Source: an uncultured Fibrobacter sp. (GTDB lineage Bacteria; Fibrobacterota; Fibrobacteria; Fibrobacterales; Fibrobacteraceae). Taken from it: 33,869 nucleotides of DNA. Both the position numbers and the translations under genes were made by a program. Numbering within the stretch: the first letter of the stretch is position 1; each line of letters starts with the position of its first letter. This document shows positions 32,040 to 33,869 of the stretch, one piece after another. The stretch covers positions 1 to 33,869 of the forward strand of contig NZ_ONDD01000037.1 in the NCBI RefSeq assembly GCF_900316465.1. The letters run 5' to 3'. Under the pieces are notes generated by a model. That model searched no databases. It saw nothing but the letters and a program-made list of their open reading frames with translations, and had not been told where the DNA came from.

Positions 32040-33101
32040 GTGTCAAGCGAAACAAAAAAGCCTTCGAAGATTGGTGGATACACACCGACGCAGGAATTAG
32101 GTTCCGGCGCCATGGGCCAGTTGTGGCTTTGCCACGACAAGTCGCTCGACCGCATGGTCGTTGTCAAGCAAATGCAGCAGGACATCGAAGACAACGATGT
32201 GAATGTTCGCCGCTTTATGCAAGAAGGTAACATTCTTGCGCATTTGAACCACCCGGCCATTACCAAGCCCTACGCCCTTTGGAAAGAAAAAGACGGCAAG
32301 CTTTCGCTGTCCATGGAATTTGTCCACGGGCTCACGCTGCGCCAGATTCTTGACAAAGTAAAACAGCCTCCTCTGTGGGTGGTGCTGAACATCTTGCACG
32401 AAATCCTTTGTGCCCTAGGCGAAGCTCACCGCAAGGGAATCGTTCACCGCGATATTAAACCCGCCAATATCATGATCGATAACGACGGGCGAATTCATTT
32501 GCTCGATTTCGGTATCGCGCATACCGAATCTCCGCTCAAGTTCAACAAGGGCGAAGACGCCGAACGACTCACGCAAACAGGTGCAATCCTTGGCACAGTC
32601 ACCTACATGAGCCCCGAGCAGACTGTCGGCGAAGAAGCCACTCCGGCCTCCGACTTGTTTGCGGTAGGCATTGTCGCAAGCGAAATGCTCCTCGGGCAAA
32701 ACCTGTTCCGCGGCACGAACTTTAGCGACACGCTTCAGAGAATCCAGAAGCTCCGCGTCACCGAAAAGGCTTTTGACAAGGAACTCCCCCGCCGCTTAAA
32801 GAAATTGATTGCAAAAATGCTGAACAAGGATCCGCGCAAGCGTCCGCTCACCGCATTCGATGCCGCCGAGCAGGTTTCGCTTGTCATGCGCAATTACCCG
32901 CGCGACATGGTTCCGTATACGGCCATGTGGATTTACGCCATCAAGGATTCTATCAAGCAGAAAACCGACTCTATCGACGAAACGCTTTTCACCGAACCCC
33001 CGATTTATCCGACACACATCAAGTTCCACTTTTTCAAGGGACTAGGCATCGGAGCTATTATTGGCTTTTTAATTTGTTTTATCATCACACGATTTATTTA
33101 G
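32040..33101 (+). CDS. Ser/Thr protein kinase with C-terminal membrane anchor
   Basis: 353 residues if started at GTG 32040, which has AGGAAG 7 bases upstream; GTG 32013 (nine residues longer) is an alternative with a weaker signal. Kinase motifs: GSGAMG loop (21-26), Lys43, HRDIKPAN (136-143), DFG (156-158), TYMSPEQ. The last 20 residues are a membrane helix (GLGIGAIIGFLICFIITRFI) with nothing behind it, so unlike the kinase at 1353 it has no outside sensor domain and the kinase faces the cytoplasm. Partners are unknown. Between nadB and the CvpA-like gene; 25-base gap to the latter. Confidence 0.88.
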   Translation: MSSETKKPSKIGGYTPTQELGSGAMGQLWLCHDKSLDRMVVVKQMQQDIEDNDVNVRRFMQEGNILAHLNHPAITKPYALWKEKDGKLSLSMEFVHGLTLRQILDKVKQPPLWVVLNILHEILCALGEAHRKGIVHRDIKPANIMIDNDGRIHLLDFGIAHTESPLKFNKGEDAERLTQTGAILGTVTYMSPEQTVGEEATPASDLFAVGIVASEMLLGQNLFRGTNFSDTLQRIQKLRVTEKAFDKELPRRLKKLIAKMLNKDPRKRPLTAFDAAEQVSLVMRNYPRDMVPYTAMWIYAIKDSIKQKTDSIDETLFTEPPIYPTHIKFHFFKGLGIGAIIGFLICFIITRFI

Positions 33102-33126
33102 AGAACTTTTTTAGAAAACAAATTCT

Positions 33127-33816
33127 ATGAACGCAATAGACATTGTCTGTCTCATCATCATTCTTTTTCTCATGCTGCTCGGATTATGGCACGGATTTTT
33201 CCGCGGGATATTCCGACTGATTGCCTGGGCTGCAGGTATTGTGGGAGCCTATTTTGCATGCGACCTGCTTTCTGATTTTGTTTCAAGCACCTTGCAGGCC
33301 AGCGCATTCTCGACAAAGCTCGTTTGCATGTGCATTGGATTCCTGGTTCCGTTCTTACTGTTCCTGTTTGTGGGTCGTTTTCTCCAGCATATTACCCAGA
33401 ACACGACCGTAGGCAAGGCCGACCGAATTCTCGGGGGTATTTTTGGAGTCATCAAGGCTCTGCTCATTTGCTTTGTATTGCTGACGATTTTGCACTTGTT
33501 CCCCTTTGGCGGAATTATTCCGGAAACCCGCGACACCGCTTTCGCTTACGACGCCTACAAAGCATCTCTCGAGCTGCTGGGTTATTCTTCAAAGCCGGTG
33601 AACTTGCTCGACGTTGCCGAAAAGAAGGCCAACGAAATCACCAAGTCCATTACGGATAAAGCAACCGAAAAGGCATCCGAAGCCGCCAAGGAAGCTGCGG
33701 ACAAGGCTACTGAAGTAGTCAAGGAATCTGCAAAGGAAGCCACGGAAGTCGCCAAGGAATCGGTCAAGGACGCCGTGGATTCCCTTAAGAACGCAACGAA
33801 AGAAGTCGCTAAATAG
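33127..33816 (+). CDS. CvpA family membrane protein with long amphipathic tail
   Basis: 229 residues. Four membrane helices in the CvpA pattern (AIDIVCLIIILFLMLLGLWHGFFRGIFRL start, TTVGKADRILGGIFGVIKALL in the third/fourth region). CvpA in E. coli is needed for colicin V production and envelope stress tolerance. Residues from about 160 form an unusual long Lys/Glu/Ala amphipathic helix of 11-mer-like repeats (KATEKASEAAKEAADKATEV), resembling LEA or apolipoprotein repeats. No clear Shine-Dalgarno sequence. A short palindrome overlaps the stop codon (33805-33820). Confidence 0.85.
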   Translation: MNAIDIVCLIIILFLMLLGLWHGFFRGIFRLIAWAAGIVGAYFACDLLSDFVSSTLQASAFSTKLVCMCIGFLVPFLLFLFVGRFLQHITQNTTVGKADRILGGIFGVIKALLICFVLLTILHLFPFGGIIPETRDTAFAYDAYKASLELLGYSSKPVNLLDVAEKKANEITKSITDKATEKASEAAKEAADKATEVVKESAKEATEVAKESVKDAVDSLKNATKEVAK

Positions 33817-33821
33817 CGACT

Positions 33822-33869
33822 TTACCTTGTCGCGTACTTACGCGCCTCTTTAATAATATCTTCTTCGCC
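33822..33869 (-). CDS. 3' end of a minus-strand gene (partial)
   Basis: The last 15 codons of a frame entering from the right edge: GEEDIIKEARKYATR then TAA at 33822-33824. The helical, charged ending and the convergent arrangement fit a real C-terminus. Too short to identify. Confidence 0.35.
   Translation of the reverse strand, partial: GEEDIIKEARKYATR

Overview
The window reads as a chromosomal segment of a Fibrobacter (phylum Fibrobacterota). Three things point there. A lipoprotein gene carries two FISUMP ('Fibrobacter succinogenes major paralogous') domains. The lexA promoter contains a perfect match to the LexA box reported for F. succinogenes (TGC-N-C-N4-GTGCAT). The cell envelope and signalling genes are Gram-negative in type, with Ala/Lys/Pro-rich low-complexity proteins. 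It looks like core genome: I see no prophage, IS element, CRISPR array or integrase.

Layout. 1-2.9 kb: end of an ABCG-type ABC transporter overlapping a membrane Ser/Thr kinase with an extracytoplasmic discoidin-like domain. 2.9-6.8 kb: yraN, a PIN-domain gene overlapping an exported protein gene, a porin-like gene split by a frameshift next to 48-bp tandem repeats, and a 65-aa protein. 6.9-11 kb: a TatD-like hydrolase facing mfd. 11.1-14.1 kb: a lipoprotein of about 1000 residues (two FISUMP domains around about 16 Cys/Trp repeats), split by a one-base frameshift. 14.2-14.8 kb: tmRNA (ssrA) behind a multi-hairpin leader. 14.9-16.7 kb: a gingipain-like (C25-like) protease with a PA14 insert. 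16.8-19.3 kb: lexA with its promoter and operator, a histone-H1-like/DksA-type zinc finger protein, and a cyclophilin. 19.4-22.4 kb: lepA and a divergent signal peptidase I, in the same order as E. coli lepA-lepB. 22.4-22.7 kb: a second multi-hairpin element. 22.8-28.1 kb: a DUF2062-DUF1015 fusion, a GreA/GreB factor, TatD, and a PAS-GGDEF-EAL protein. 28.2-33.9 kb: tRNA-Glu(CUC), a PpiD-like foldase, nadB, a second Ser/Thr kinase, a CvpA-like protein, and the tail of a further minus-strand gene.

Functional themes. Genome and transcription maintenance is represented by mfd, lexA, the Gre factor and two TatD proteins. Translation quality control is represented by ssrA and lepA. Protein export and envelope folding are represented by signal peptidase, PpiD and cyclophilin. 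Surface proteins are the FISUMP lipoprotein, the porin-like protein and the C25-like protease. Signalling genes are two Hanks-type kinases and a probable c-di-GMP phosphodiesterase.

The observations most worth following are: three near-identical 19-nt segments at the tmRNA 5' end that can form mutually exclusive hairpins; a related multi-hairpin element at 22.4 kb; two frameshifts in surface-protein genes; a signal peptidase whose general-base lysine is an arginine; and a DUF2062-DUF1015 fusion with an internal ribosome binding site at the domain boundary. All calls come from reading the sequence; no database search was run.
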